Positions 10,805 through 19,526 of a DNA stretch of 64,000 nt are shown here, one piece after another (position 1 is the first letter of the stretch; each line of letters starts with the position of its first letter). The notes under the pieces were generated by a model. That model worked only from the letters and a program-made list of their open reading frames with translations. It did no database searches and was not told where the DNA came from. Origin of the DNA: Tritrichomonas musculus (taxonomy: Eukaryota; Parabasalia; Tritrichomonadida; Tritrichomonadidae); contig JAPFFF010000019.1 of NCBI GenBank assembly GCA_039105265.1, positions 868,001 to 932,000 on the forward strand. The letters run 5' to 3'. A program made the translations under genes and the position numbers.

Positions 10805-12094
10805 ATGGCGCCAAAAAGGAAAATCCAAATAAAAAACCAAAAAGCAATAAATATTAGATGGAATAAAAAGGATGATGATAAAGAAGAGATTCAGGAAGAT
10901 GTTCCTTATAAAAAAGTTCAACCAGATATGGCTGTCATCAGTACTTTAGTACAAGGCTCTGGTTTTCAAAGAGCTCGCATCGGCGCTGCTATCCAAGGAA
11001 ACTGTTTTCCTAGCAAATCTACCTTTTATAGGCACCAACAAAAGTTGATACCGAAAATAAAAGAATGTACTTCTGAACATTTTGAGAGGTTTGCTAAGGA
11101 AACATTTGAACAGAATGATGCCAATATTTCAATAGATGGGAGATATGACTCCTGTCGTGATGCAATGTATTGCACAACAGCAACAATGGATTGCAGGAGA
11201 AACAAAGTTGTTGACATGCAAACAACAAACAAAAAAGATGTCAACGTTGCGTCCAATATGCTAGAATCTGCTGCAGCTAGACTAAGTTTTGACCAAATTA
11301 TTGGAAAATGGGGACCTGATTGTTGCAACTCGATAACTTCTGATAATGATAATAAAACGCCAAATCAAGCGAAAAAAGCAGGTCTGGATTTTAGTCGAAC
11401 CTTCGATCCTAGGCATGGATTTCAATGCATGTCTAGAAATTTTGCAAAGCTAGCTGACAAATTGGAGTATGATTATTTATTTTCTGATGAAATAGAAACT
11501 AAGAGAGTGAAAATTGTTTCGTGGGGAGTATATTTAGTTACAAATATTGAAGATGTCGAATTGAGAGGACTTATGTGGACGAACTCTCCATTTCATATGA
11601 TAGGTAACCACGATAATTGTTCGCATGGTCCATTACCACCATCACATTCTGATTGGGAACTAGGGAAAAACGATGAAACTGCTTTTAAAAAAATGCAAAA
11701 CTTTTTCAATAAAACCGAAAATTTTATTAAAAATTGCGACTTTCGAAACAATACTCAATGCAACGAGAGTCTCAATAACCTCATATCGATGCTGGCCCCA
11801 AAGAGACTTTATTTCGCGCGATCATATGAAGTTAGAACCCTTTTGGCAGGATGCCTATATAACGATCCTCATTTTTTTTCAAGTTTGTTGACTGACCTAG
11901 ATCTTATAAAGTTTGTACCAAAACAATCATTAGCTGATATATTGTCATTCGAAAATGATAGAGAACAAGAAATATTCCGAAAAAGAACACCTCAATATCG
12001 AGAAAAAAAAAAGCATTACAGAAAAAAGAAATACTCTAAAAAAGATCCACCTGGCGATTACAACGAAGACAAAAAAGATTTTTCATTTGAATAA
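10805..12094 (+). CDS. Kolobok-like transposase (DDE type)
   Basis: This is a 429-residue protein from the ATG at 10805. The open frame continues upstream only to a TTG. The N-terminus is basic (MAPKRKIQIKNQ), consistent with nuclear entry. A core of the Kolobok/THAP9-like DDE fold follows. The first Asp is in ISIDGRYDS (D111), with the typical CTTATMDC strand and a VVDMQTTNKKDV strand after it. A candidate second Asp is in ITSDNDNKT (D180 or D182), followed by FDPRHGFQ, which parallels the DxWH step of the family. A candidate third acid is Glu 321 in CNESLNNL, followed by APKRLYFARS. No frame break is seen, so it may be functional. Just upstream, TCATTTTTCATG resembles the trichomonad initiator element, and AACGTTTA lies at 10778-10785. 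The family is recognised from motif order, not a search. Confidence 0.75.
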   Translation: MAPKRKIQIKNQKAINIRWNKKDDDKEEIQEDVPYKKVQPDMAVISTLVQGSGFQRARIGAAIQGNCFPSKSTFYRHQQKLIPKIKECTSEHFERFAKETFEQNDANISIDGRYDSCRDAMYCTTATMDCRRNKVVDMQTTNKKDVNVASNMLESAAARLSFDQIIGKWGPDCCNSITSDNDNKTPNQAKKAGLDFSRTFDPRHGFQCMSRNFAKLADKLEYDYLFSDEIETKRVKIVSWGVYLVTNIEDVELRGLMWTNSPFHMIGNHDNCSHGPLPPSHSDWELGKNDETAFKKMQNFFNKTENFIKNCDFRNNTQCNESLNNLISMLAPKRLYFARSYEVRTLLAGCLYNDPHFFSSLLTDLDLIKFVPKQSLADILSFENDREQEIFRKRTPQYREKKKHYRKKKYSKKDPPGDYNEDKKDFSFE

Positions 12095-12370
12095 TAATAT
12101 TATCTTAATCTCAAAAACTTAATTAGTATCTCTACCTTCAGACTTTACACCTTTAAATAAAAGGTATTTTGGTTTTATATAATCTTTCTTTTATATTTTT
12201 CTTTTTTTATTCTAATATTTTTTACATATAAGATTAAAAAAAATTCATTTTTTCATTATATTTTAATATTACAAGAAATACAAAAGATTTTATTTAACAA
12301 ATTTGTTTGGTAAGCCATAAAAATTATGAAATGACTAGAAATTATCATTGCATTAATTTTCAGTAATAAA

Positions 12371-12510
12371 CGATCAAAGATGCCATATTTTCAATAAAAA
12401 ACAAGACAACTAAAAATAATTTTCAATAACAAACGATCAAAGATGCCATATTTTCAATAAAAAACAAGACAACTAAAAATAATTTTAAGTAAAACCGATC
12501 AAAGATGCCA
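12371..12510. repeat. 63-bp tandem repeat, ~2.3 copies
   Basis: CGATCAAAGATGCCA occurs at 12371, 12434 and 12495. The first two copies are almost identical over their full length. The third is partial. It lies 3' of the Kolobok-like transposase gene and contains no gene. Confidence 0.85.
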
Positions 12511-13342
12511 GTTCTTTTTTCATTATCTCATAACAGCAAAAAAATGAAAAAAAAAAGTTCAACAAATCAGCATTTTCAGAAAAAATGATCAAATATATAT
12601 ATATTTTTGTGTTTCATATAAGTTTTTTGATAATAAAAAATTAGAGTAATCTTTATACCATGATGGTATATAAAATATTTAATAATTTTTAATATTATTA
12701 TTTGATAGAATTTCATATTTTTCAAATAGTTTTTTTTAAAAAAATTAAATTTCGACTTTAGAAAATTAATTACTAAATGCTAATTGATATAAAATTACGT
12801 AATGAGATAGAAATATCTTCTTCAAAAAAGAAATGATATAAAAAATATTTATCGATTTACTTTTTAAATGTAAGCAAATAATTAGTACTGATTGTAATTG
12901 TTTCACTAATAGTTGAAAGCAAGTGTTGAATAAGATCTATCAGTTTTTTGAATCAATTTAGCTTTTAGGTTTCAATGTAATATTTCGTTATAATGAGGCT
13001 AATATAGTTATCAAATGTATTCGGTTTCTGGTTAACTAAGGGATATGAAAAAATTTGAATACTTTTCAGAATATACATAAAATTGAAATATCTTAATAAA
13101 AAAATCATTTTTAATAATATTAATTATTAAATATAAATATATTGTTTAAATGAATAACCAAAAAGTAAAATTTAAGATTAAATAATGAAATTAAATATTA
13201 TCATATTTATTAGTTAGAGCTGCTTTAAAATAATATTAAAAGTCAGCATTTCATGTTCTATTCACGATTATAACAACAATCTCAAAATCTTACATTTTAA
13301 TTTTGTTTATATAGTGAGCTTTAAACATGTGAGACTCCCCCC

Positions 13343-14061
13343 TTAAAATCGAGATTGACGATATTATTTTTTCTGAAAAAATGTTTCAAATTTGAAAGAA
13401 AGTTCGATTGAACTCAAATTTGAGAGCAATTATTTGCTGAACTTTCATTCAATAAAACCAAATATGGAATATTTGGAATATAAGATCAAACTTGATTTTA
13501 ATTTTTGATTGCCTAAAAAAACTTTCGAATTTATATAAAAAAAATTGAAAAAAAATATGACTTACTTTTGAAACAATCATTCAAATATTTAAATAATTAT
13601 TCAAAACTTAACGATGCAAGTTTAATGCAAAATTTTTTTAAAATTTAAATTTTTTGAATAAATTAAAATAAAAAAAAAGACTTATATTATATTTTAAATA
13701 TTTATATATTTATTAATATTATTAATTAAAAATAAATATCAAATTAAAAAAAATTAGAAGATAATCATTAAAGATTTTAAATTGAAGATTCAAGATTATG
13801 ATATAACGTATTTCCTCAATTTTTTCAAATAAGATAATTGGAGAGTTTATTCAATTTTGGTTTATTTCATTGAGCAATATGATTTCTAGTACTAGAAATC
13901 ATAAACAAAATAAAATAAAAAATTTATCATATCAATTTTTTTAAAAAAACAATGAATCTTTTTCAGAATTCTGGTAAGTATAAATTCAATATAAATTTCG
14001 ATTTACTTCAGAATATTTTTAATAAGAATTGGTAAGATAATTGAAAATATAAACATCCTTA
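13343..14061. other. intergenic region with a 24-bp palindrome
   Basis: No gene is supported. A perfect 24-bp palindrome centred on CTAGTACTAG occupies 13879-13902, about 160 bp upstream of the SAPS-like gene start. Otherwise the stretch is AT-rich and featureless. Confidence 0.6.
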
Positions 14062-15423
14062 ATGACCGAGTCTTTCCAGGCATTTTCAAACTCTCTGCAA
14101 CATCAAACATTATCTGCAGAAGAAATCCTTTCATCTGGGCAGCTTCACCAAGCTTTAAATACACATTTTCATCCAATTTTTCAATCCGTGGCCCAAACAA
14201 ATATTTTGAATAAACTTCTTGAATGGGGTTTTTCAACTAAATTTGTTAATGATCCTAAGTTCAATGAATACTCCAACGCAGCAATTTCAATTTTTTGTTC
14301 TGCAGCAACAAACAACCCTGCATTTTTGAAAAACAAATTCCTTCTTAGCTTTTTATACAACTTTTTCTTGTCAAAAGATTCAGAGAACCAACGACTTACT
14401 GGGCACTTCTCACGTCTCTTTATGAACAATCTTGATTGTCTATCTTATTTTATTGGACAATATAACAAACTCCCTTCTTTACTTATATCTAGAATAGAAT
14501 CCTATGGAATTCAAAATTTAATTGTAGCCTTTGTTAAAAAGGGAGATGATCTTTATCAGTATCATACGTTTATATACGAACTTTCATGCATAGCAAATAC
14601 ATCCGATGCAGCCTCATTAACTCTTTGCTCTATATATAGAGCTCTACCAAAAGACTCAAATCCCATTCGCAAAGAGTTTTTCTCTCATTCTTTAATACTC
14701 CAATTAGCAGATGCCGCAATTGCAACAAAATCATGCTTTGTACAAGCAGAGTTAGCTTATGTTATCAGCGATCTTATTAGCATTGATCCCACTTTAAATG
14801 ATTTCCCTAGCGACCAAATTTCTTTCTTAAAACTAACTAAAAACAACATAACCACACTTAGCATCGAATGCATGGATATTTTCTATCATTCTAATAGCGA
14901 GTTATTCCAATTTTTCTTTCTTGATGAGCGATTACACCATAAGTTAATCAAAATGATTCAAATAACTTCAGAAAAGCAGCTAATTGAGATTGCTAAAATT
15001 CCTGATTTTGTTGACACACTTATTGACTCCTATGGAACAGATAAATGGTGCTCTCATTGTTCAAAGATTGCCATAGAATTTGGATCTCTTAGCCTATCTT
15101 GCAAAGAACTTCAGACAGATCGTTGGCTATCGTTTTGCAAGCAACATGTTGATGAATCAATTCAAATATTAAGCAGCGAATATGGCGGGAAAACACCTCA
15201 ACCAGCTTCTTCTACAGAACTTGCTCTTATGAAACAGCTGCAGATGCCATTCAAATTTTCACCGTCAGTTAAGATGACAATGCAAATTATGTCAAAAAGA
15301 AATGACAATTACCAATCATATCAGCAAGACGAAGAAATAGAAATAGACGAAGAAGAAGAAAACGAAATCGGTTCGTTTGACAGTGATGAAGATAGCGGTG
15401 AAGAGTATGCCATAGATCTTTAA
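14062..15423 (+). CDS. SAPS-like protein, putative PP6/Sit4 regulatory subunit
   Basis: This is a 453-residue all-helical protein. Residues about 60-170 resemble the SAPS domain that links regulatory subunits to the Sit4/PP6 phosphatase. NEYSNAAISIF precedes LSFLYNFF, then RLTGHFSRLFMNNL, similar to the LAGYFSKV step of SAPS proteins, then SRIESYGIQNLIVAF, similar to HIGTSAIMDLLLRL. The rest looks like continued helical repeats. The C-terminus (about 417-453) is strongly acidic (EEIEIDEEEENEIGSFDSDED), as in several SAPS proteins. It is shorter than animal or yeast members. The ATG is the first in frame after a long AT-rich region. A generic armadillo-like helical protein is the alternative. 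Confidence 0.55.
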   Translation: MTESFQAFSNSLQHQTLSAEEILSSGQLHQALNTHFHPIFQSVAQTNILNKLLEWGFSTKFVNDPKFNEYSNAAISIFCSAATNNPAFLKNKFLLSFLYNFFLSKDSENQRLTGHFSRLFMNNLDCLSYFIGQYNKLPSLLISRIESYGIQNLIVAFVKKGDDLYQYHTFIYELSCIANTSDAASLTLCSIYRALPKDSNPIRKEFFSHSLILQLADAAIATKSCFVQAELAYVISDLISIDPTLNDFPSDQISFLKLTKNNITTLSIECMDIFYHSNSELFQFFFLDERLHHKLIKMIQITSEKQLIEIAKIPDFVDTLIDSYGTDKWCSHCSKIAIEFGSLSLSCKELQTDRWLSFCKQHVDESIQILSSEYGGKTPQPASSTELALMKQLQMPFKFSPSVKMTMQIMSKRNDNYQSYQQDEEIEIDEEEENEIGSFDSDEDSGEEYAIDL

Positions 15424-15620
15424 TTCTTACATCACTAGCTTATTATATTATATTTATGTAAAAAATAGAGGAATTTATAGATTCATAATTTGGTCAATTA
15501 ATTGTCTTTTGGCAATTATTTTATAAAGGAAAGTTTTTTTGATTTGATTAATATATTTTTAGAATATGATCTTTTTTATTTGAAAAAAGAACGTTTATTA
15601 TTTGTATGAGATAATTCAAA

Positions 15621-18600
15621 ATGACGCTTTTATTTCAACCTTTACAACAGATTAATTTTATTCCATCAGGAGTCTTAAACATTGGATACAAATCGATCTC
15701 ATGCAGTAAACGCTTTCTTGCATTTTCATCATTTTTTACTCTATATGTTTATGATTTAACAAATTTTCGCTTAGTTAGATTAGTTACAACATCAAATTCA
15801 ATAATTAAAACAATACTTTTTTCTAAACAGAATGATAATTTCATTGCAATTGCAACAAATTATTATGTTGCCATTTATGACGTTGTTAACAATTGCCAGG
15901 TTTCCTATACTTATACCCAACATGCATTCTCAACAATGTGTTGGATACCAAATGATTCTATTGTTATTGGATTCTCTTCTCATTATGATGTAATGTTTTT
16001 TTTCGAAAGCCAAATAGAAACTCATAAACAAACATTTTCTAATGTTAATGTAGAAGATCAACTGTATGACCCCAATCATGCTTATTTTAATATTCAAATT
16101 CCTCTTCCTGAGAATATAAAAAAAGAAGACAAAACTCATAGAATACAATTTACGTTTTATGACACTTATATGGCATCATCAATCTTATTGAAACAAAAAA
16201 CAATTTTTATTCTTGGATGCGAAGGAGGACAAATTTGTCGTGTTGACTTTGCCGATGTAAAGTTTGATTTCTTTAAAGCAGGAAAAGATTGTGGTATAAT
16301 TAAAGGAATCGATTTTGATCCTTTTAATACATCAAATTGCTTAACTGTATGGTCAAGCGGTTTAATTATTCTTCTTGATCTATCAACTGATAAAATGTTT
16401 GAAATTCATCGAACTAAAATAGATTCAAACTTAGCAGGGGCGATTTTCCTTTCATCTCCACCGGGACACTTTTTAACAGGAAATGAAAGCAATGGCGTTC
16501 TTCAAATATGGTCATCAACATCAAACGACCCAATTGAAAAGATAACTGTTGGAAACTGTGGCTTAGTACAAATGGATAGAGCAAGCTCATCTATTAAAAG
16601 TCTAAAAGATTGTATTGTTCTTGGTTTTACTGATGGATCAATCACAATTTACGATTTTTATAAAAAAGAAAAAATTTGGCAAAATTACTCAGCCCACACA
16701 AATACTGTTTTTGACGTACAGTTATTACCAACAAATCCTGATGTACTTGTTTCTTTGGGCGCGGAAGGATCTGTTTGTACATGGGATATTGATGATGCAA
16801 CTCCAATAGACAGATTTGTAATCGAGAAAGATAATTTCATTTGTATGACAATTACACATGGCTCTGGGTATATTATTTGCGGCTGCCAATCTGGCTCCAT
16901 AGTTGCTTTTAGTATTAAAATGCTGAAAATTATTTTTAAAAAGAAAATTTTTGAATCACGGGTTAGATCAATTGATAGCTCACCTCATCAACCAGGTCTA
17001 ATTCTTATTACTTCTGATAGAGGCGAATGCTATTTATTTAATATCGAGAAAAACGAAGTTGTTTGGTCGCCACCTAGCCAAATGCTGACTATTCAGAATT
17101 ACCCAAATAACAAAAAAGATGATGATGATGAAGATGATGACAACAATTCAAAGAAGAGCACTAATCTAAAATGTATTTGCACTACTTTTTCACCTCATCA
17201 AGACAAAACATATGCGATTTCATGCTCATGTGGAACTTTGTTACTAATTCGCGATTCATCTTATCATCAATTTAATACTGATGATAAGTATGATTTGGCA
17301 TGCGTTCTCTGGAATCCTCACGATGAAAATATGATTTTAACAACATCTGATAGTGGCAGAGTAACACGATGGAAGATATTTGATAATAACGACTATGAAA
17401 CGAAAGTAATCACAAATCATAATGGGAAAAGCCGTGGAATTTCATTCCACCCAACATTTGATTGGATGGCTGCATCAACAGGCTATGATGGCTGTATTCA
17501 TATATTCAACGTATTAACGTGCGAAGTATATTGCCAAGTATCTGCTCATTGCGATCCAGCTTATGGACTAACTTTCTCTCCAACTAATCCATACTTATTA
17601 ATTTCATCAGCTGCTGATACGGCTATCAAATTTTGGTCACTTGACAAACTTTTTCAAGACAAAGAAGATTACTTATCATCTGTTTTTTCAAAATCTGCTG
17701 AAAAATATACTTTTAGACCTCTTGAAGGCTTCCAAGAGTTGAAAAGTTTGTTAATTAGACTGGACAAAGACAATGCTAACCTAAATGATGAAAGCGAAAG
17801 TGAAAGCAAAAACTCATCGGTCTCATTTAAAGAAGGTTCGATCATGCATATTAATGATTGCATTAGAATCGTTAAGAAAAGAATTCGAAGAATGCTTTCA
17901 GCTTCACCACACGAAACATCGATGATTAAAAAAGCTATTAAAAGTAGAGAAAGAATGCTTAACGCGGCTCGTCTTTCTTTATTAACAGGAAATCGGAAAA
18001 AGTATTGCGAACTTTTATTTGCTGCAGGCGAATATGATAAAGCTCTTGCTGCTGCTCCTTCTGTTTCTTACGAATTTTGGCGTAATTTGATGAAAGAGAG
18101 AATGAAATTATATGAAGAAACAAATGATAAAGTAAACTGCAAAATCATAATTGGAGAAATTTCTGAATCAATCAAAGACATGTTAAATGAAAAGGATGAA
18201 AAAAATTTTGTTGATGAAGAAGCAAATTATAACAAGGCAATGCTGATTGCTGCATCACGAATATTTTCAGAAAGATCTTTAAAGATCGCTCAAATTAAAT
18301 CTGCGGAAAATGATAATAATGAGAATGAAATTAAATTCAAATATTCTGATTTGCGTTTTATAAGTAATGAAAGATTATTCGAATATTCAGTTGCATCTAA
18401 AGCATCTAAATTTTATTTACTCAAGGGGAAAGTATTCAAAGCTGCGTCATGCTTATTGTCAGTAGGCGATTTAAGGAGTGCAATAAATCTACTTGAAATA
18501 AATGGCGAAATAATGGCAGCCTCATTTATTGCAAAAAAATTTAATTTGTTAAACAAAAATTTGGCATTTAAATTAATGAAAATCAATTCCAATTATACAT

Positions 18601-19283
18601 GGAAATATCTTCCAACTGAACTTCAAGTTTATACATTTCCCCTGCTTTCGATTGAAGACCAAAAAAAGAATTATGATTATGTCTTGACTTTAATTAAGAA
18701 AGAGGAAGCAAGCAATAGTAATATTGCTAGGCAAATGTTTGATCTGATATTAAAAGTAAATCAAGGAGATGATGATTCTCATGCAAAAATAAAAAATGCA
18801 ATTTCGATTGGCTTTTCTTTTCTAGAAGAGAACCTTCAAAATAAAATTTGGGATTTTTCAAGCGTAAAAGATGTTTTAAACGTCTTTCAATTAATTGATA
18901 CCGAGAGTTTCTCCCAAAAAAATCTGTATTATCTTAATAGCCTAGATTTTTATGTTGCTGTTTTTGATGCAATGTGGAAAGGATTTGGCAAAATAATCCC
19001 GCGCTTGATTGAAATAGGAGAATTTCTTGCTTTAAAAATCAAAACTGAGCATCCATGGATTTCTAGTTTATATAAAAATTTGAAGAGTATTGCTAATAAA
19101 TTCAATTCTGAGCAATACTGTACAATTGTTCCAACTGGATGTGGCTTACTTGGATCGAATTTTTTAACTTTGAATGATTCAAATAATCATCAAGAAAAAA
19201 TATTATTACAAGAGCTTCTTATGTGGCAGCAAGTCACAACTTTTTCCCCAACGGGTTCATGCAATAGAGTTTTTTATGTTTAA
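15621..19283 (+). CDS. WDR17: WDR17-like WD40 protein
   Basis: This 1220-residue protein has two WD40 beta-propellers (about residues 1-690) followed by an alpha-helical, TPR-like C-terminal half. WD signatures include SLGAEGSVCTWDI, LTTSDSGRVTRW and ISSAADTAIKFWSL. The helical part contains LTGNRKKYCELLFAAGEYDKAL followed by AAAPSVSYEFW, matching the WDR17 segment LRLGQIQRYCELMVELGEW...IAPGVSVKYW. The C-terminus ELLMWQQVTTFSPTG matches DALMWAKVNPFSPLG at the end of WDR17. An acidic low-complexity loop (DDDDEDDDNN) sits near residue 500. WDR17 is a conserved but poorly understood protein. The architecture resembles that of intraflagellar-transport proteins, but the end motifs point to WDR17. 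AACGTTTA lies 24-31 bases upstream of the ATG. Confidence 0.75.
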   Translation: MTLLFQPLQQINFIPSGVLNIGYKSISCSKRFLAFSSFFTLYVYDLTNFRLVRLVTTSNSIIKTILFSKQNDNFIAIATNYYVAIYDVVNNCQVSYTYTQHAFSTMCWIPNDSIVIGFSSHYDVMFFFESQIETHKQTFSNVNVEDQLYDPNHAYFNIQIPLPENIKKEDKTHRIQFTFYDTYMASSILLKQKTIFILGCEGGQICRVDFADVKFDFFKAGKDCGIIKGIDFDPFNTSNCLTVWSSGLIILLDLSTDKMFEIHRTKIDSNLAGAIFLSSPPGHFLTGNESNGVLQIWSSTSNDPIEKITVGNCGLVQMDRASSSIKSLKDCIVLGFTDGSITIYDFYKKEKIWQNYSAHTNTVFDVQLLPTNPDVLVSLGAEGSVCTWDIDDATPIDRFVIEKDNFICMTITHGSGYIICGCQSGSIVAFSIKMLKIIFKKKIFESRVRSIDSSPHQPGLILITSDRGECYLFNIEKNEVVWSPPSQMLTIQNYPNNKKDDDDEDDDNNSKKSTNLKCICTTFSPHQDKTYAISCSCGTLLLIRDSSYHQFNTDDKYDLACVLWNPHDENMILTTSDSGRVTRWKIFDNNDYETKVITNHNGKSRGISFHPTFDWMAASTGYDGCIHIFNVLTCEVYCQVSAHCDPAYGLTFSPTNPYLLISSAADTAIKFWSLDKLFQDKEDYLSSVFSKSAEKYTFRPLEGFQELKSLLIRLDKDNANLNDESESESKNSSVSFKEGSIMHINDCIRIVKKRIRRMLSASPHETSMIKKAIKSRERMLNAARLSLLTGNRKKYCELLFAAGEYDKALAAAPSVSYEFWRNLMKERMKLYEETNDKVNCKIIIGEISESIKDMLNEKDEKNFVDEEANYNKAMLIAASRIFSERSLKIAQIKSAENDNNENEIKFKYSDLRFISNERLFEYSVASKASKFYLLKGKVFKAASCLLSVGDLRSAINLLEINGEIMAASFIAKKFNLLNKNLAFKLMKINSNYTWKYLPTELQVYTFPLLSIEDQKKNYDYVLTLIKKEEASNSNIARQMFDLILKVNQGDDDSHAKIKNAISIGFSFLEENLQNKIWDFSSVKDVLNVFQLIDTESFSQKNLYYLNSLDFYVAVFDAMWKGFGKIIPRLIEIGEFLALKIKTEHPWISSLYKNLKSIANKFNSEQYCTIVPTGCGLLGSNFLTLNDSNNHQEKILLQELLMWQQVTTFSPTGSCNRVFYV

Positions 19284-19526
19284 AATTTCAAATAATAATA
19301 TTAATGTTTGTTTTAGTATTATCTTTTTATAAAAACTATTCGATTACTATTTATCCAATATGACTGGAATTGCATTTTTTTTTTTTTTTTTTACAATCAT
19401 GCTTATTTGGCTTTAACAAGTCTCATATGGGTCAAAATCTTGATATAAAATTCTAAGTCAAAAATTTTTAACTTAAAATATTTCTAGTCAGATTCATTGA
19501 AATATTGGTCTATTATTTTATTATAA

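Larger units (their letters stand above)
9910..13342 (+). mobile_element. Tentative Kolobok-like DNA transposon
   Basis: A Kolobok-type transposase gene (10805-12094) lies between two TTAA sites. The left one (9906-9909) is followed by GGGGGACGGACC. The right one (13343-13346) is preceded by ...GACTCCCCCC. Read inward, both ends start GGGGG, which is rare in this AT-rich DNA, and Kolobok elements duplicate TTAA. Similarity of the ends fades after about six bases, and TTAA is common here, so the boundaries are weak while the presence of a transposase is strong. The element would be about 3.4 kb. It contains a ~47-bp foldback upstream of the gene and a 63-bp tandem repeat downstream. Confidence 0.4.

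Noticed and set aside
15621-19283. IFT121/IFT122-type intraflagellar transport protein
   Set aside because: General layout is similar, but the C-terminal motif and the YCELL...KAL segment match WDR17.
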